Positions 32,341-41,667 of a DNA stretch of 64,000 bases are shown here, one piece after another. The translations under genes were made by a program, and so were the position numbers. The notes below the pieces were generated by a model. That model was not told the DNA's origin. It searched no databases and saw only the letters and a list, made by a program, of their open reading frames with translations. Each line of letters starts with the position of its first letter. Position 1 is the stretch's first letter. This DNA comes from Cryobacterium lactosi (GTDB lineage: Bacteria > Actinomycetota > Actinomycetes > Actinomycetales > Microbacteriaceae): contig NZ_SOHM01000022.1 in assembly GCF_004403945.1 (NCBI RefSeq), positions 59,400 to 123,399 of the forward strand, given 5' to 3'.

Positions 32341-34815
32341 ATGGCTGACTCGTCCGCAACTCCCACCGCATTCACCTGGCCCAGCCGCCTGCCGCACGCG
32401 TTGAGCACCGAAGCTCTCGCCAGCGTCGACGCCTGGTGGCGCGCATCCAACTATCTCTCGGTCGGCCAGATCTACCTGCTCGACAACCCTCTGCTGCGCG
32501 AGCCGCTCACCCGTGAGCACATCAAGCCGCGCCTGCTCGGCCACTGGGGCACCACGCCCGGCCTCAACTTCCTCTACGCGCACCTGAACCGGGTCATCCG
32601 CGAACGCGAGATCAGTACCCTCTACATCACCGGCCCCGGCCACGGCGGGCCCGGCATGGTCGCCAACGCCTACCTCGACGGCACCTACTCCGAGATCTAC
32701 TCAGGCATCGACCAGACCGTCGACGGCGTCAAGGGCCTGTTCCGCCAGTTCTCCTTCCCCGGCGGCATCCCCAGCCACGCCTCACCCGAGACCCCCGGCT
32801 CGATCCACGAGGGCGGCGAGCTCGGCTACGCGCTCAGCCACGCCTACGGCGCCGCGTTCGACAACCCCGACCTGCTCGTGGCGGCCGTCATCGGCGACGG
32901 CGAGGCCGAGACCGGCCCGTTGGCCACCAGCTGGCACTCCAACAAGTTCGTCAACCCGCTCGAAGACGGTGTCGTGCTGCCGATCCTGCACCTCAACGGC
33001 TACAAGATCGCCAACCCCACCATTCTCGCCCGCATCCCCGAGAGCGAACTGCTCGAGCTGATGCGCGGCTACGGCCACAACCCGCACATCGTCTCCGGCG
33101 GCTTCGACGGCGAAGACCCCCTGGCCGTGCACCAGCGCATGGCGCAGACCATGGACGAGGTGCTCAACGAGATCGCCGCGATCAAGCGCGCCGCCCTCGC
33201 CGGCGACACCAGCCGGCCGCGCTGGCCGATGATCATCCTCAAGACCCCCAAGGGCTGGACCTGCCCGCCCGTCATCGACGGCGTGCAGGTGGAAGACTCC
33301 TGGCGCTCACACCAGGTGCCGCTGGTCAACGCCCGCGACACCCAGTCGCACACCGACGTGCTCGAATCCTGGCTGCGTTCGTACCGTCCGGAGGAGCTCT
33401 TCGACGAGGCCGGCGCCCCGGCCGCGAACATCACCGCGCTCGCCCCGCACGGCGACCTGCGGATGAGCGCCAACCCAGTCGCCAACGGCGGCCTGCTGCG
33501 CCGCGAGCTCAAACTGCCCAACTTCCGCGACTACGCGGTGGATGTGCCGTCCCCCGGCGCCACCATCGACGAGGCCACCAAGGTGCTCGGCATCTGGCTC
33601 GCCGACGTCATCCGCGACAACCCGGACAACTTCCGCATCTTCGGACCCGACGAGACCGCGTCCAACCGGCTCGCGCCATCCGTCTACGCCGCCACCGACA
33701 AGCAGTGGAACGCCGAGTACGTCCCCGAAGACACCAACCTCGCCCGCGCCGGCCGGGTCATGGAGATGCTCAGCGAGCACCAGTGCCAGGGCTGGCTGGA
33801 GGGCTACCTGCTCACCGGCCGTCACGGCCTATTCAACTGCTACGAAGCGTTCATCCACATCATCGACTCGATGTTCAACCAGCACGCCAAGTGGCTCAAG
33901 GTCACCCGCGAGATCCCGTGGCGCCGCTCCATCTCGAGCCTGAACTACCTGCTCTCCTCACACGTCTGGCGCCAGGACCACAACGGCTTCAGCCACCAGG
34001 ACCCGGGCTTCATCGACCACGTCGTGAACAAGAGTGCCGACGTCGTGCGCGTCTACCTGCCGTTCGACGCCAACACCCTGCTCTCCATCTACGACCACTG
34101 CCTGCGCAGCGTCGACTACGTCAACGTGGTCGTCGCCGGCAAGCAGCCGGCACCGAACTGGCTCACCATGGACCAGGCCGTCGCGCACTGCGAGCGGGGC
34201 CTGGGCATCTTCGAGTGGGCCGGCACCGAGACCCCCGGCACCGAACCCGACGTGGTGCTCGCCGCCGCCGGCGAGGTGCCCACCCTCGAGGTGCTCGCCG
34301 CCGCCAAGATCCTCCGCGAGGCCATGCCCGACCTCAGCGTGCGCGTGGTGAACGTGGTCGACCTGATGCGCCTGCAGAGCGAGGACGACCACCCGCACGG
34401 GCTCTCCGACCGGGAGTTCGACGCCTACTTCACCGCCAACAAGCCCATCGTGTTCGCCTACCACGGCTACCCGTGGCTGATCCACCGGCTCACCTACAAG
34501 CGCCACGGCCACTCCAACCTGCACGCCCGCGGGTACAAGGAGAACGGAACGACGACGACGCCGTTCGACATGGTCATGCTCAACGACCTCGACCGGTACC
34601 ACCTGGTGATGGATGTCATCGACCGGGTACCCGGACTCGGAGCCCGTGCCGGACTGCTTCGCCAGCAGATGCAGGATGCCCGCCTGCGTGCCCGGCAGTA
34701 CACCCGCGATCACGGGGAAGACATTCCCGAGGTGACCGACTGGGTATGGGCTGGGAACGATGCCGCGGCAGCCGCCGCGCGCACACTGGACACCACCGGC
34801 GGGGATAACGTATAA
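32341..34815 (+). CDS. xfp: Xylulose-5-phosphate/fructose-6-phosphate phosphoketolase
   Basis: 824 residues, the usual phosphoketolase length. Start 32341 is set by GGAG 6 nt upstream. Visible family blocks include [20 protein letters not shown], a thiamine-diphosphate site [34 protein letters not shown], and [26 protein letters not shown]. With phosphate the enzyme cleaves xylulose 5-phosphate or fructose 6-phosphate to acetyl phosphate plus glyceraldehyde 3-phosphate or erythrose 4-phosphate. It acts in the cytosol. pta and ackA follow directly (2-bp gap, then overlap), so acetyl phosphate can go to acetyl-CoA or to acetate and ATP. TTCCTG (32273) and TAAGCT (32295) may be its promoter. Confidence 0.95.
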   Translation: MADSSATPTAFTWPSRLPHALSTEALASVDAWWRASNYLSVGQIYLLDNPLLREPLTREHIKPRLLGHWGTTPGLNFLYAHLNRVIREREISTLYITGPGHGGPGMVANAYLDGTYSEIYSGIDQTVDGVKGLFRQFSFPGGIPSHASPETPGSIHEGGELGYALSHAYGAAFDNPDLLVAAVIGDGEAETGPLATSWHSNKFVNPLEDGVVLPILHLNGYKIANPTILARIPESELLELMRGYGHNPHIVSGGFDGEDPLAVHQRMAQTMDEVLNEIAAIKRAALAGDTSRPRWPMIILKTPKGWTCPPVIDGVQVEDSWRSHQVPLVNARDTQSHTDVLESWLRSYRPEELFDEAGAPAANITALAPHGDLRMSANPVANGGLLRRELKLPNFRDYAVDVPSPGATIDEATKVLGIWLADVIRDNPDNFRIFGPDETASNRLAPSVYAATDKQWNAEYVPEDTNLARAGRVMEMLSEHQCQGWLEGYLLTGRHGLFNCYEAFIHIIDSMFNQHAKWLKVTREIPWRRSISSLNYLLSSHVWRQDHNGFSHQDPGFIDHVVNKSADVVRVYLPFDANTLLSIYDHCLRSVDYVNVVVAGKQPAPNWLTMDQAVAHCERGLGIFEWAGTETPGTEPDVVLAAAGEVPTLEVLAAAKILREAMPDLSVRVVNVVDLMRLQSEDDHPHGLSDREFDAYFTANKPIVFAYHGYPWLIHRLTYKRHGHSNLHARGYKENGTTTTPFDMVMLNDLDRYHLVMDVIDRVPGLGARAGLLRQQMQDARLRARQYTRDHGEDIPEVTDWVWAGNDAAAAAARTLDTTGGDNV

Positions 34816-34817
34816 CC

Positions 34818-37031
34818 GTGGCTCGAAGCATTTACATCACCTCCGCCGAGGGAAATACCGGCAAATCTACTATCGCACTCGGCGTTCTCGACACCCTGTT
34901 GCACTCCATCGAGCGAGTGGGCGTCTTCCGCCCCATCGCTCGGTCCAAGCACAAGCCCGACTATGTGCTCGAACTCCTGCTCAACCACCTGCAGGCGCGC
35001 AAGCCCGTGGGCGACCACCCGGTCGCCCAGCCCGCGCTCAGCTATGACGAGTGCGTCGGCGTCACCTACGACGACGTGCACGCCGACCCGGATGCCGCAC
35101 TGGCCCGCATCGTGGCCCGCTACAAGGCCGTCGAAGCGCAGTGCGACGCCGTCGTGGTCATCGGCAGTGACTTCACTGACGTGGGCAGCCCCACCGAACT
35201 GGCCTACAACGCCCGCATCGCCGCGAACCTCGGTGTTCCGGTGCTGCTGGTGCTGGCCGGCCGGGTTGCCTTCGGCCAGGGCGAGGGACTCAACCAGAGC
35301 GATCAGCTCGGCCAGAGCGAACCGCGCTCGAGTGACGACATCCGCCAGCTCACCGACGTGGCCCTGACCGAACTCGCCTCCGAGCACGTCTCGCTGCTCG
35401 GCGTCGTGGTCAACCGCGCCGACCCCGCCAACCTCAACGGCCTCATCGCCGCGGTGCGCGAGGGCGTCGACAACACCCCCGACCCGTCGGATGCCCACGC
35501 AGCCGTCGTGCCCGTCTGGGCCATCCCCGAAGACGCGTTCCTCGTGGCCCCGAGCATGAAGACCATCCTCGAGGCCACCCACGGCACCCTGGTGCAGGGC
35601 GACCCCGAACTGCTCTCCCGCGAGGCGCTCAGCGTGGTCGTGGCCGCCATGTCGATGGTCAACGTGCTGCCCCGCCTCACCGAGGGTTCCGTCGTCGTCA
35701 TCCCCAGCGACCGCCCCGAGGTGCTGCTGGCCGCCCTGATGGCCAACTCGTCAGCCACCTTCCCGTCGCTGGCCGGTGTCGTTCTCGTCGGTGGCTTCGC
35801 GCTGCCCGAGTCGATCGAGCAGCTCATGAAGGGCCTCGCCCCGTCGGTGCCGATCATCCGCACCGACCTGGCCTCCTACGAGGCGGCGCTGCGCATCACC
35901 CACACCCGAGGCCGTCTGGCCGCCGACTCGCAGCGCAAGCACGACACCGCGCTGGCGCTGTTCGAGCAGCACGTCGACGGTGCCGCCCTGCTCGACCGGC
36001 TCAAGGTGAGCCGCGCCGACGTGGTAACCCCGCTGATGTTCGAGTACACGCTGCTCGAGCGCGCCCGCCAGAACCGCATGCGCATCGTGCTGCCCGAGGG
36101 CGACGACGACCGGGTGCTCCGCGCCGCCGCCACCCTGCTGGCCCGCGACGTGGCCGACCTGATCATCCTCGGCGAGGAGTTCGAGGTGCGTTCGCGCGCC
36201 ATCGGCCTGGGCCTGGACATCGCCAAGGCCTCCGTCGTCAGCCCGTTCGACGACGTGCTGCGGATGCGCTTCGCCGAGGAATACGCCCGCCTCCGCGCCC
36301 ACAAGGGCGTCACCATCGACCAGGCCCGCGACGTCGTCACCGACGTCTCGTACTTCGGCACCATGATGGTGCAGCTCGGCCTGGCCGACGGCATGGTCTC
36401 CGGCGCGTCGCACACCACCGCGCACACCATCCGACCCAGCTTCGAGATCATCAAGACCCGCCCCGGCGTGTCCGTGGTCTCCAGCGTGTTCCTGATGGCC
36501 CTGGCCGACCGGGTGCTCGTCTACGGCGACTGCGCGGTCAACCCCGACCCCACCGCCGCCCAGCTCGCCGACATCGCCATCTCGGCGTCGGAGACCGCGA
36601 TCGAGTTCGGCATCGAGCCGCGCATCGCGATGCTCTCCTACTCCACCGGCGGCTCCGGCAGCGGCGCGGATGTCGAAAAGGTGCGGGAGGCCACCGCGCT
36701 CGTGCGTGAGCGTCGCCCCGACCTCGCCGTCGAAGGCCCCATCCAGTACGACGCCGCCGCGGATGCCGCCGTGGCCGCCGCGAAGATGCCGGACTCCGCC
36801 GTTGCGGGCAAGGCGAACGTGTTCATCTTCCCCGACCTCAACACCGGCAACAACACCTACAAGGCGGTCCAGCGCAGCGCTGGCGCCGTGGCGATCGGCC
36901 CCGTCCTGCAGGGCCTGCGCAAACCCATCAACGACCTTTCCAGAGGAGCCCTCGTGCAGGACATCGTGAACACCGTGGCGATCACCGCCATCCAGGCCGC
37001 ATCGCTGGCAGCAGTGGAGGCAGCGGTATGA
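34818..37031 (+). CDS. pta: Phosphate acetyltransferase (long form)
   Basis: 737 residues from GTG 34818, two bases after xfp. The N-terminus SIYITSAEGNTGKSTIALGVLDTL is the P-loop, dethiobiotin-synthase-like domain of long Pta. A DRTGG-like domain lies near residues 220-345. The catalytic PTA/PTB domain fills residues about 395-735 (RMRIVLPEGDDDRVLRAA, SGASHTTAHTIRP, SYSTGGSGSGADVEKV). It interconverts acetyl-CoA and acetyl phosphate. The last 4 nt overlap ackA. The long form is often allosterically controlled through the N-terminal part. Firm call. Confidence 0.95.
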   Translation: MARSIYITSAEGNTGKSTIALGVLDTLLHSIERVGVFRPIARSKHKPDYVLELLLNHLQARKPVGDHPVAQPALSYDECVGVTYDDVHADPDAALARIVARYKAVEAQCDAVVVIGSDFTDVGSPTELAYNARIAANLGVPVLLVLAGRVAFGQGEGLNQSDQLGQSEPRSSDDIRQLTDVALTELASEHVSLLGVVVNRADPANLNGLIAAVREGVDNTPDPSDAHAAVVPVWAIPEDAFLVAPSMKTILEATHGTLVQGDPELLSREALSVVVAAMSMVNVLPRLTEGSVVVIPSDRPEVLLAALMANSSATFPSLAGVVLVGGFALPESIEQLMKGLAPSVPIIRTDLASYEAALRITHTRGRLAADSQRKHDTALALFEQHVDGAALLDRLKVSRADVVTPLMFEYTLLERARQNRMRIVLPEGDDDRVLRAAATLLARDVADLIILGEEFEVRSRAIGLGLDIAKASVVSPFDDVLRMRFAEEYARLRAHKGVTIDQARDVVTDVSYFGTMMVQLGLADGMVSGASHTTAHTIRPSFEIIKTRPGVSVVSSVFLMALADRVLVYGDCAVNPDPTAAQLADIAISASETAIEFGIEPRIAMLSYSTGGSGSGADVEKVREATALVRERRPDLAVEGPIQYDAAADAAVAAAKMPDSAVAGKANVFIFPDLNTGNNTYKAVQRSAGAVAIGPVLQGLRKPINDLSRGALVQDIVNTVAITAIQAASLAAVEAAV

Positions 37032-38221
37032 CCGCCATCCTCGTCATCAACAGCGGTTCCTCGTCGTTCAAGTACCAGCTGATCGACATCGACACCGAGA
37101 CCGAACTGGCCGGCGGACTCGTCGAGCGCATCGGTGAGGCCAGCGGCCACGCCCGCCACACCAACACCGCCTCCGACGCCGGTCGCCAGGAGGCGAACCT
37201 GCCGATCCCCGACCACACCGCGGGCTTCGAGGTGATGATCGCGGCATTCGCCGAGCACGGTCCGCAGCTCAGTGACGCCAACCTCGTCGCCGTGGGTCAC
37301 CGTGTCGTGCAGGGCGGGGCCATCTTCACCGGCCCGACCGTGATCGACGACGCCGTGCAGCAGCAGATCAGCGACCTCGCCGACCTCGCCCCGCTGCACA
37401 ACCCGGCCCACGTGCAGGCCATCGTCGCCGCCCGCGCGAACTTCCCCGACGTGCCCCACGTCGCGGTGTTCGACACCTCGTTCCACCTCACCATGGAGCC
37501 GGCCGCGTACACCTACGCGATCAACACCGAGCTGGCCGCCAAGCACAGCATCCGCCGGTACGGCTTCCACGGCACGTCGCACAAGTACGTCTCCGAGGCC
37601 GCCGCCGAGTTCCTCGGCCGCCCCCTGGCCGAACTGAAGACCATTGTGCTGCACCTCGGCAACGGTGCGTCGGCCACGGCCGTCGACGGTGGCAAGTCCA
37701 TCGACACCTCGATGGGCCTCACCCCGCTGCAGGGCCTCGTCATGGGCACCCGCTCCGGCGACATTGACCCCGCCGTGCTGTTCCACCTGCACCGCAAGGC
37801 CGGCCTGTCGATCGAAGAGCTCGACACCCTGCTGAACAAGAAGAGCGGCATGCTCGGCCTCACCGGCAACGGTGACATGCGCGACGTCGAAGACGCCGCC
37901 GTGGCCGGCGACGCCGTGGCGCAGGCCGCTCTCGACGTCTACTACCACCGCATCCGCGGCTATGTGGGCAACTACATGGCCCAGCTCGGCGGCCTCGACG
38001 TGATCGTCTTCACCGCCGGTGTCGGCGAGAACTCCGGCATCATCCGCGAGGGCGCCCTGCGCGGCCTCGAGGGTCTCGGCATCGAGATCGACCCGGCTCG
38101 CAACGACCCGTTCTCCCGTGTCGCCCGCGTCGTGTCGACGGATGCTTCGCGCGTCACCGTGCTCGTCATCCCCACCAACGAGGAGCTCGAGATCGCCCGC
38201 GAAACCCGCGCGGTCATCTGA
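37028..38221 (+). CDS. ackA: Acetate kinase
   Basis: 397 residues, a standard length. The N-terminus ILVINSGSSSFKYQLID is acetate kinase signature 1; signature 2 reads RYGFHGTSHKYVS near residues 177-189. The phosphate-binding HLGNGASATAVDGGKS and the FTAGVGENS motif near the C-terminus are intact. It converts acetyl phosphate and ADP to acetate and ATP, and the reverse. It overlaps pta by 4 nt and ends the xfp-pta-ackA operon, with a strong hairpin 24 bp after the stop. Confidence 0.96.
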   Translation: MTAILVINSGSSSFKYQLIDIDTETELAGGLVERIGEASGHARHTNTASDAGRQEANLPIPDHTAGFEVMIAAFAEHGPQLSDANLVAVGHRVVQGGAIFTGPTVIDDAVQQQISDLADLAPLHNPAHVQAIVAARANFPDVPHVAVFDTSFHLTMEPAAYTYAINTELAAKHSIRRYGFHGTSHKYVSEAAAEFLGRPLAELKTIVLHLGNGASATAVDGGKSIDTSMGLTPLQGLVMGTRSGDIDPAVLFHLHRKAGLSIEELDTLLNKKSGMLGLTGNGDMRDVEDAAVAGDAVAQAALDVYYHRIRGYVGNYMAQLGGLDVIVFTAGVGENSGIIREGALRGLEGLGIEIDPARNDPFSRVARVVSTDASRVTVLVIPTNEELEIARETRAVI

Positions 38222-38244
38222 CTCTCTCGCAGCAGCAGCTCATT

Positions 38245-38291
38245 TGCGGACATCCAGCCTTCGTCCCAACAACGAAGGCCGGATGTCCGCA
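38245..38291 (+). terminator. Strong hairpin after ackA, probable terminator
   Basis: TGCGGACATCC (38245-38255) and GGATGTCCGCA (38281-38291) pair perfectly, and inside them GCCTTCGT / ACGAAGGC pair with a 7-nt loop. The only interruption is a single A/C mismatch. A short T run (TTTC) follows. Confidence 0.82.
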
Positions 38292-38334
38292 TTTCAGTGT
38301 CCGGGAGCGGGTCGACCCGGTCTCGAGCCCCGCT

Positions 38335-38353
38335 GGTCGAGCTTGTCGAGACC
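38335..38353. repeat. Single copy of the GGTCGAG...GTCGAGACC repeat
   Basis: GGTCGAGCTTGTCGAGACC, the clearest single unit of the repeat family, in the ackA-yccF intergenic region. The ends GGTC and GACC are inverted. Confidence 0.85.
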
Positions 38354-38384
38354 CCGTACCCAGGTCTCCAGCATCGGCCGCGAG

Positions 38385-38396
38385 TAGAATCCTGGC
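38385..38396 (+). promoter_or_regulatory. -10 box 6 nt before the YccF-like gene (leaderless)
   Basis: TAGAAT at 38385-38390, then CCTGGC, then the GTG start at 38397. No ribosome binding site lies between. Confidence 0.55.
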
Positions 38397-38807
38397 GTGC
38401 GCACACTCCTCAACCTGATCTGGCTCGTCCTCTCGGGCTTCTGGCTCTTCCTGGGCTACGTGGCTGCCGGCGTCGTACTCTGCATCCTCATCATCACCAT
38501 TCCCTGGGGCATCGCGTCGTTCCGCATCGGCGTCTACGCGCTCTGGCCGTTCGGCCGCACCGTCGTCGACAAGCCCTCCAGCGGCGCATTCTCGTTCCTC
38601 GGCAACGTCATCTGGGTCATCCTTGCCGGGTGGTGGCTGGCCCTCGCGCACATCATCTCCGGCATCGCGCTGTGCATCACCATCATCGGTATCCCGCTCG
38701 GTATCGCCGACTTCAAGATGGTGCCCATCTCGCTCGCCCCGCTCGGCAAGGAGATCGTTCCCACGGGCGGTGGCGAATTCGACCAGGCCCGCGCGCGCCG
38801 CGCCTGA
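38397..38807 (+). CDS. YccF-domain inner membrane protein
   Basis: 136 residues with two repeated units, each a pair of membrane helices: NLIWLVLSGFWLFLGYVAAGVVLC...IPWGIASFRIG then NVIWVILAGWWLALAHIISGIALC...IPLGIADFKM. This internal duplication with the IP(W/L)GIA motif is the YccF signature. The C-terminus PLGKEIVPTGGGEF is charged and cytosolic. The biochemical role is unknown. It has its own leaderless promoter and is convergent with the sigma-factor gene. Confidence 0.9.
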   Translation: MRTLLNLIWLVLSGFWLFLGYVAAGVVLCILIITIPWGIASFRIGVYALWPFGRTVVDKPSSGAFSFLGNVIWVILAGWWLALAHIISGIALCITIIGIPLGIADFKMVPISLAPLGKEIVPTGGGEFDQARARRA

Positions 38808-38846
38808 GCGAATCCGTGGTGCCGCTCCGCCCGGGCAGCCTCACCG

Positions 38847-39449
38847 TCAGCGCCAGTCCATCAGCTCCTGGGCCAGTGTGCGGCGCGACCGGGCGAGCAG
38901 GCCGCGAACTGTCGAGACCGGCACCCCGAGTTCGCTCGCGATGAGCGCATAACTGCTCCCGGAGAACTCCCGCATGAGCCAGGCCCGGCGCTGATCATGG
39001 GGCAGCTCGGCGAGGGCGCGTGCGACCGCCTCGTTCTGCAGCAGCGTTTCGACGACGGCGAACGGGCTGGATGCGTCCGATGCCAGCGTGTCTTCGTCCA
39101 GGACGGCGGGCCGGGGGCCCCTCCTGCGCAGGCGATCCACACTCTTGTTGTGCACGACTCTCATCAACCACGCTTTCACGTGTGCCGGGTCCGTGACCGT
39201 CGGGAGCTTTTCCCAGGCCACGATGAGTGTCTCCTGCACGACATCGTCGGAATCCGCAGACGAGCCCAACGTGCGCGCGGCATGGGCGAGCATCGCGGAT
39301 CTGTGGCGTCGAACCAGGACGTCGAACGCCGCGCGATTGCCCGCGACGGCGAAGTCGACGAGCGCGCCGTCGCTCTCTTCCTCGAGCTGGCGCTGGCCGA
39401 CGTCACTCGGCATCATCGTCGACACGGTCTGGGCAGGCCCGTCAACCAT
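38847..39449 (-). CDS. ECF-type RNA polymerase sigma factor
   Basis: 200 residues. Region 2 (about residues 30-100) includes DVLVRRHRSAMLAHAARTLGSSADSDDVVQETLIVAWEKL and the RVVHNKSVDRLRRR end. Region 4 (about 140-195) has AELPHDQRRAWLMREFSGSSYALIASELGVPVSTVRGLLARSRRTL. The start ATG overlaps the stop of the Rho_N-like gene by 8 nt; internal ATGs at 39416 and 39413 are possible. No ribosome site is seen, consistent with translational coupling. No anti-sigma gene is adjacent. Given the neighbourhood it may control envelope or oxidative stress genes, but its targets were not found. Confidence 0.88.
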   Translation of the reverse strand: MVDGPAQTVSTMMPSDVGQRQLEEESDGALVDFAVAGNRAAFDVLVRRHRSAMLAHAARTLGSSADSDDVVQETLIVAWEKLPTVTDPAHVKAWLMRVVHNKSVDRLRRRGPRPAVLDEDTLASDASSPFAVVETLLQNEAVARALAELPHDQRRAWLMREFSGSSYALIASELGVPVSTVRGLLARSRRTLAQELMDWR

Positions 39450-39708
39450 TGCGCAACGCAGAGATCAGCTGCGGTTTCGTCTTCGACGAGTACCCGGTGA
39501 GACCGAGTTCCTTGGCACGCTTCTTCAGCTCAGGCACCGTCCACTCCTCGTAGGAGGGCGATTCACCGCCCTTCCGGCCGATCTCCGAGGCACCTTGGGC
39601 GGCGGCGGCATTGGAGATTCGGGCGGCCTTCTGCTTCGAATCGCCCTGCTCGCGGAGTTTTTCGTACAGTTCGGGATTTTTCAGGCTGTTGCCGGTAGGG
39701 CTCGGCAT
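39442..39708 (-). CDS. Small Rho_N/SAP-like domain protein (DUF7218 type)
   Basis: 88 residues. The N-terminus NPELYEKLREQGDSKQKAARISNAAAAQG with GRKGG following is a conserved block of small actinobacterial proteins. The C-terminus VPELKKRAKELGLTGYSSKTKPQLISAL is a Rho_N/SAP-like helix-extended-loop-helix expected to bind nucleic acid. It ends 8 nt inside the sigma-factor gene, so the two are co-translated. Function is unknown; a nucleic-acid-binding stress protein is the best guess. Confidence 0.82.
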   Translation of the reverse strand: MPSPTGNSLKNPELYEKLREQGDSKQKAARISNAAAAQGASEIGRKGGESPSYEEWTVPELKKRAKELGLTGYSSKTKPQLISALRNG

Positions 39709-39755
39709 GTCGTTCCTCCGTCTTCGAGACCGATGGTGAAGTGGCGCTCTGTTGC

Positions 39756-39986
39756 TCAGTCCGGTGTCTCGTTGTCGCCGAACGGGGGCAGGGTGATGTC
39801 TTCCTCGTTGACCTCCATGTCCCCGAAATCGTCCGGGCCACCGGTTCCCGGGGCGACCTTGACGCGTTCCGCGGCGTCGGCATCGATCGTCGAAGGCACG
39901 GCATCGTCCTGTTTCGCCTCGGTCTCGGCCTCGCTGGCCGGGCTGTAGCTGGTGTCTTTTTTCGTCTGGTCGCTGTCTCTGGTCAC
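39756..39986 (-). CDS. Small acidic, probably disordered protein
   Basis: 76 residues, rich in Asp, Glu, Ser and Thr, without hydrophobic core, signal or cysteine: MTRDSDQTKKDTSYSPASEA at the start, MEVNEEDITLPPFGDNETPD at the end. The latter resembles short tails of other actinobacterial stress proteins. It lies 47 bp upstream of the Rho_N-like gene in the same direction and may share a transcript with it and the sigma factor. It may be a real small gene judging by position and codon use, but no family is recognised. Confidence 0.55.
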   Translation of the reverse strand: MTRDSDQTKKDTSYSPASEAETEAKQDDAVPSTIDADAAERVKVAPGTGGPDDFGDMEVNEEDITLPPFGDNETPD

Positions 39987-40102
39987 GTGTCTACCCCCTG
40001 AGATCGTGAGGCGGGTCGCCTCGGAGAATGGAGGAATATTTTATGACAGAACGGCTCCTATTTTCATCCCCCTGGACGCCTGCGACGAAGGCCTCGACTC
40101 TG

Positions 40103-40114
40103 TACGCTTGTCGC
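40103..40114 (+). promoter_or_regulatory. -10 box 6 nt before the APC permease gene (leaderless)
   Basis: TACGCT at 40103-40108 then 6 nt to ATG 40115. This supports 40115 as start rather than the in-frame codons upstream. Confidence 0.55.
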
Positions 40115-41461
40115 ATGAAACGTGAGGTGGACACCGAGATGGAACCGGCCGGCAGCGCCACGACGACCGGAAACCTGAAGCGCAACATCACCGGGAAGAT
40201 GCTCTTTCTCTTCATCCTCGGTGACGTGCTCGGCGCGGGAATCTATGCGCTCGTGGGGCAGATCGCCGGAGAAGTGGGCGGTGTCACCTGGGTGCCGATG
40301 CTCGTGGCGCTGGGCCTCGCCCTACTCACGGCGGCGTCGTACGCCGAGCTCGTCACCAAGTATCCGCGGGCGGGTGGCTCGGCCGTCTTCGCGGAGCGAG
40401 CGTACAAGCGCCCGGCGATCTCGTTCCTCGTGGGCTTCTGCATGCTCTCCGCCGGCGTGGTGAGCGCCGCCGGCCTCTCCCTCGCATTCGCCGGTGACTA
40501 CCTGGGGACCTTCATCGACATTCCCCCTGTGCTCGGAGCGGTGATCTTCCTCGCGCTGATCGGAGCCTTGAACGCGCGGGGCATCAAGGAGTCGGTGCGG
40601 GCGAACCTGGTGATGACGATGATCGAGACGACCGGGCTCGTCATCGTGGTCATCGCGGTCGGTGTGCTCCTCAGCAACGGCGGCGGCGACGTCGGCCGTG
40701 CCGCCCGGTTCGACCAGCTCGACAGCCCGGTCGTCGCCATCTTCGGAGCGGCGTTGCTGGCGTTCTATTCGTTCGTCGGATTCGAGACCAGTGCGAATGT
40801 GATCGAAGAGGTGAAGGATCCGTCACGGGTCTACCCGAGGGCCCTGTTCGGCGCGCTCGTCACCGCTGGGGTGCTGTACATGTTGGTCGGCACCGCGGCC
40901 TCCATTGCGGTACCCGCCGACGAGCTCGCGGACTCGAGCGGACCCCTGCTCACCGTCATCCAGGCCACCGGGGTGGCCATCCCGGACTGGCTGTTCAGCG
41001 CCATCGCGCTTGTCGCCGTGGCCAACGGTGCCCTGCTGACCATGATCATGTCCAGCCGTCTGACCTACGGAATGGCCAACCAGGGCCTGCTGCCCCCGGT
41101 CTTCAGCCGAGTCCTCCCCGAACGCGGCACTCCCTGGGTGGCGATCGTTGCGACCACCGCCCTCGCGATGGTGCTCACTGTCACCGGGTCGATCGCAACC
41201 CTGGCCGAGACCGTGGTCCTGTTGCTGCTGATCGTGTTCCTCAGCACGAACATCGCCGTGCTGGTGCTCCGCAGGGAACGCGTGCAACACCGACACTTCA
41301 CGGCGTGGACCGTGCTCCCGGTCCTCGGGGCGCTGTCGTGCATCGTGCTGTTCACCCAGCTCAGCGCGGAGGTATGGCTGCGGGGCGGGATCATCATCGC
41401 GGTCGGTGCAGCGATCTTCGCGCTCGACACCCTGGCTCGCCGCCGCACGCCTTCCCAGTGA
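40115..41461 (+). CDS. APC-family amino acid/polyamine permease
   Basis: 448 residues from ATG 40115. After a short polar N-terminus comes helix 1 with FLFILGDVLGAGIYALVGQIAGEVGG, the glycine-rich unwound substrate segment of APC transporters. Twelve helices are predicted. ALLAFYSFVGFETSANVIEEVKDPSRVYPRAL (about residues 208-240) is the conserved helix 6-loop block of the cationic amino acid/GABA-type branch. Likely imports or exchanges an amino acid using an ion gradient. It stands alone; substrate unknown. Confidence 0.88.
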   Translation: MKREVDTEMEPAGSATTTGNLKRNITGKMLFLFILGDVLGAGIYALVGQIAGEVGGVTWVPMLVALGLALLTAASYAELVTKYPRAGGSAVFAERAYKRPAISFLVGFCMLSAGVVSAAGLSLAFAGDYLGTFIDIPPVLGAVIFLALIGALNARGIKESVRANLVMTMIETTGLVIVVIAVGVLLSNGGGDVGRAARFDQLDSPVVAIFGAALLAFYSFVGFETSANVIEEVKDPSRVYPRALFGALVTAGVLYMLVGTAASIAVPADELADSSGPLLTVIQATGVAIPDWLFSAIALVAVANGALLTMIMSSRLTYGMANQGLLPPVFSRVLPERGTPWVAIVATTALAMVLTVTGSIATLAETVVLLLLIVFLSTNIAVLVLRRERVQHRHFTAWTVLPVLGALSCIVLFTQLSAEVWLRGGIIIAVGAAIFALDTLARRRTPSQ

Positions 41462-41667
41462 TGCGGAGAAGAATCGTTCACCGTTCTCCATGACGTTTCC
41501 CGCAAAGACGCGTCTTACTTAACGAAGAGACTCGCTTAGCGGCCGACGTGCACAGAACCGGGCGAGACCGGTTGTCAGGGAATTCCAATCAGTTCGCGAC
41601 GAACACACTCTCGGTCACCACCCGTCAGGGCTCAGCAACACAGTGGAGAACACGGGAGGCACGGACC
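41462..41667. other. Intergenic stretch before cinA-like gene
   Basis: 206 bp without a supported gene. It contains a locally AT-richer segment (CTTACTTAACGAAGAGACTCGCTTAGCG near 41513-41541) that may hold the promoter. A ribosome site GGGAGG at 41654-41659 serves the next gene. Confidence 0.4.
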
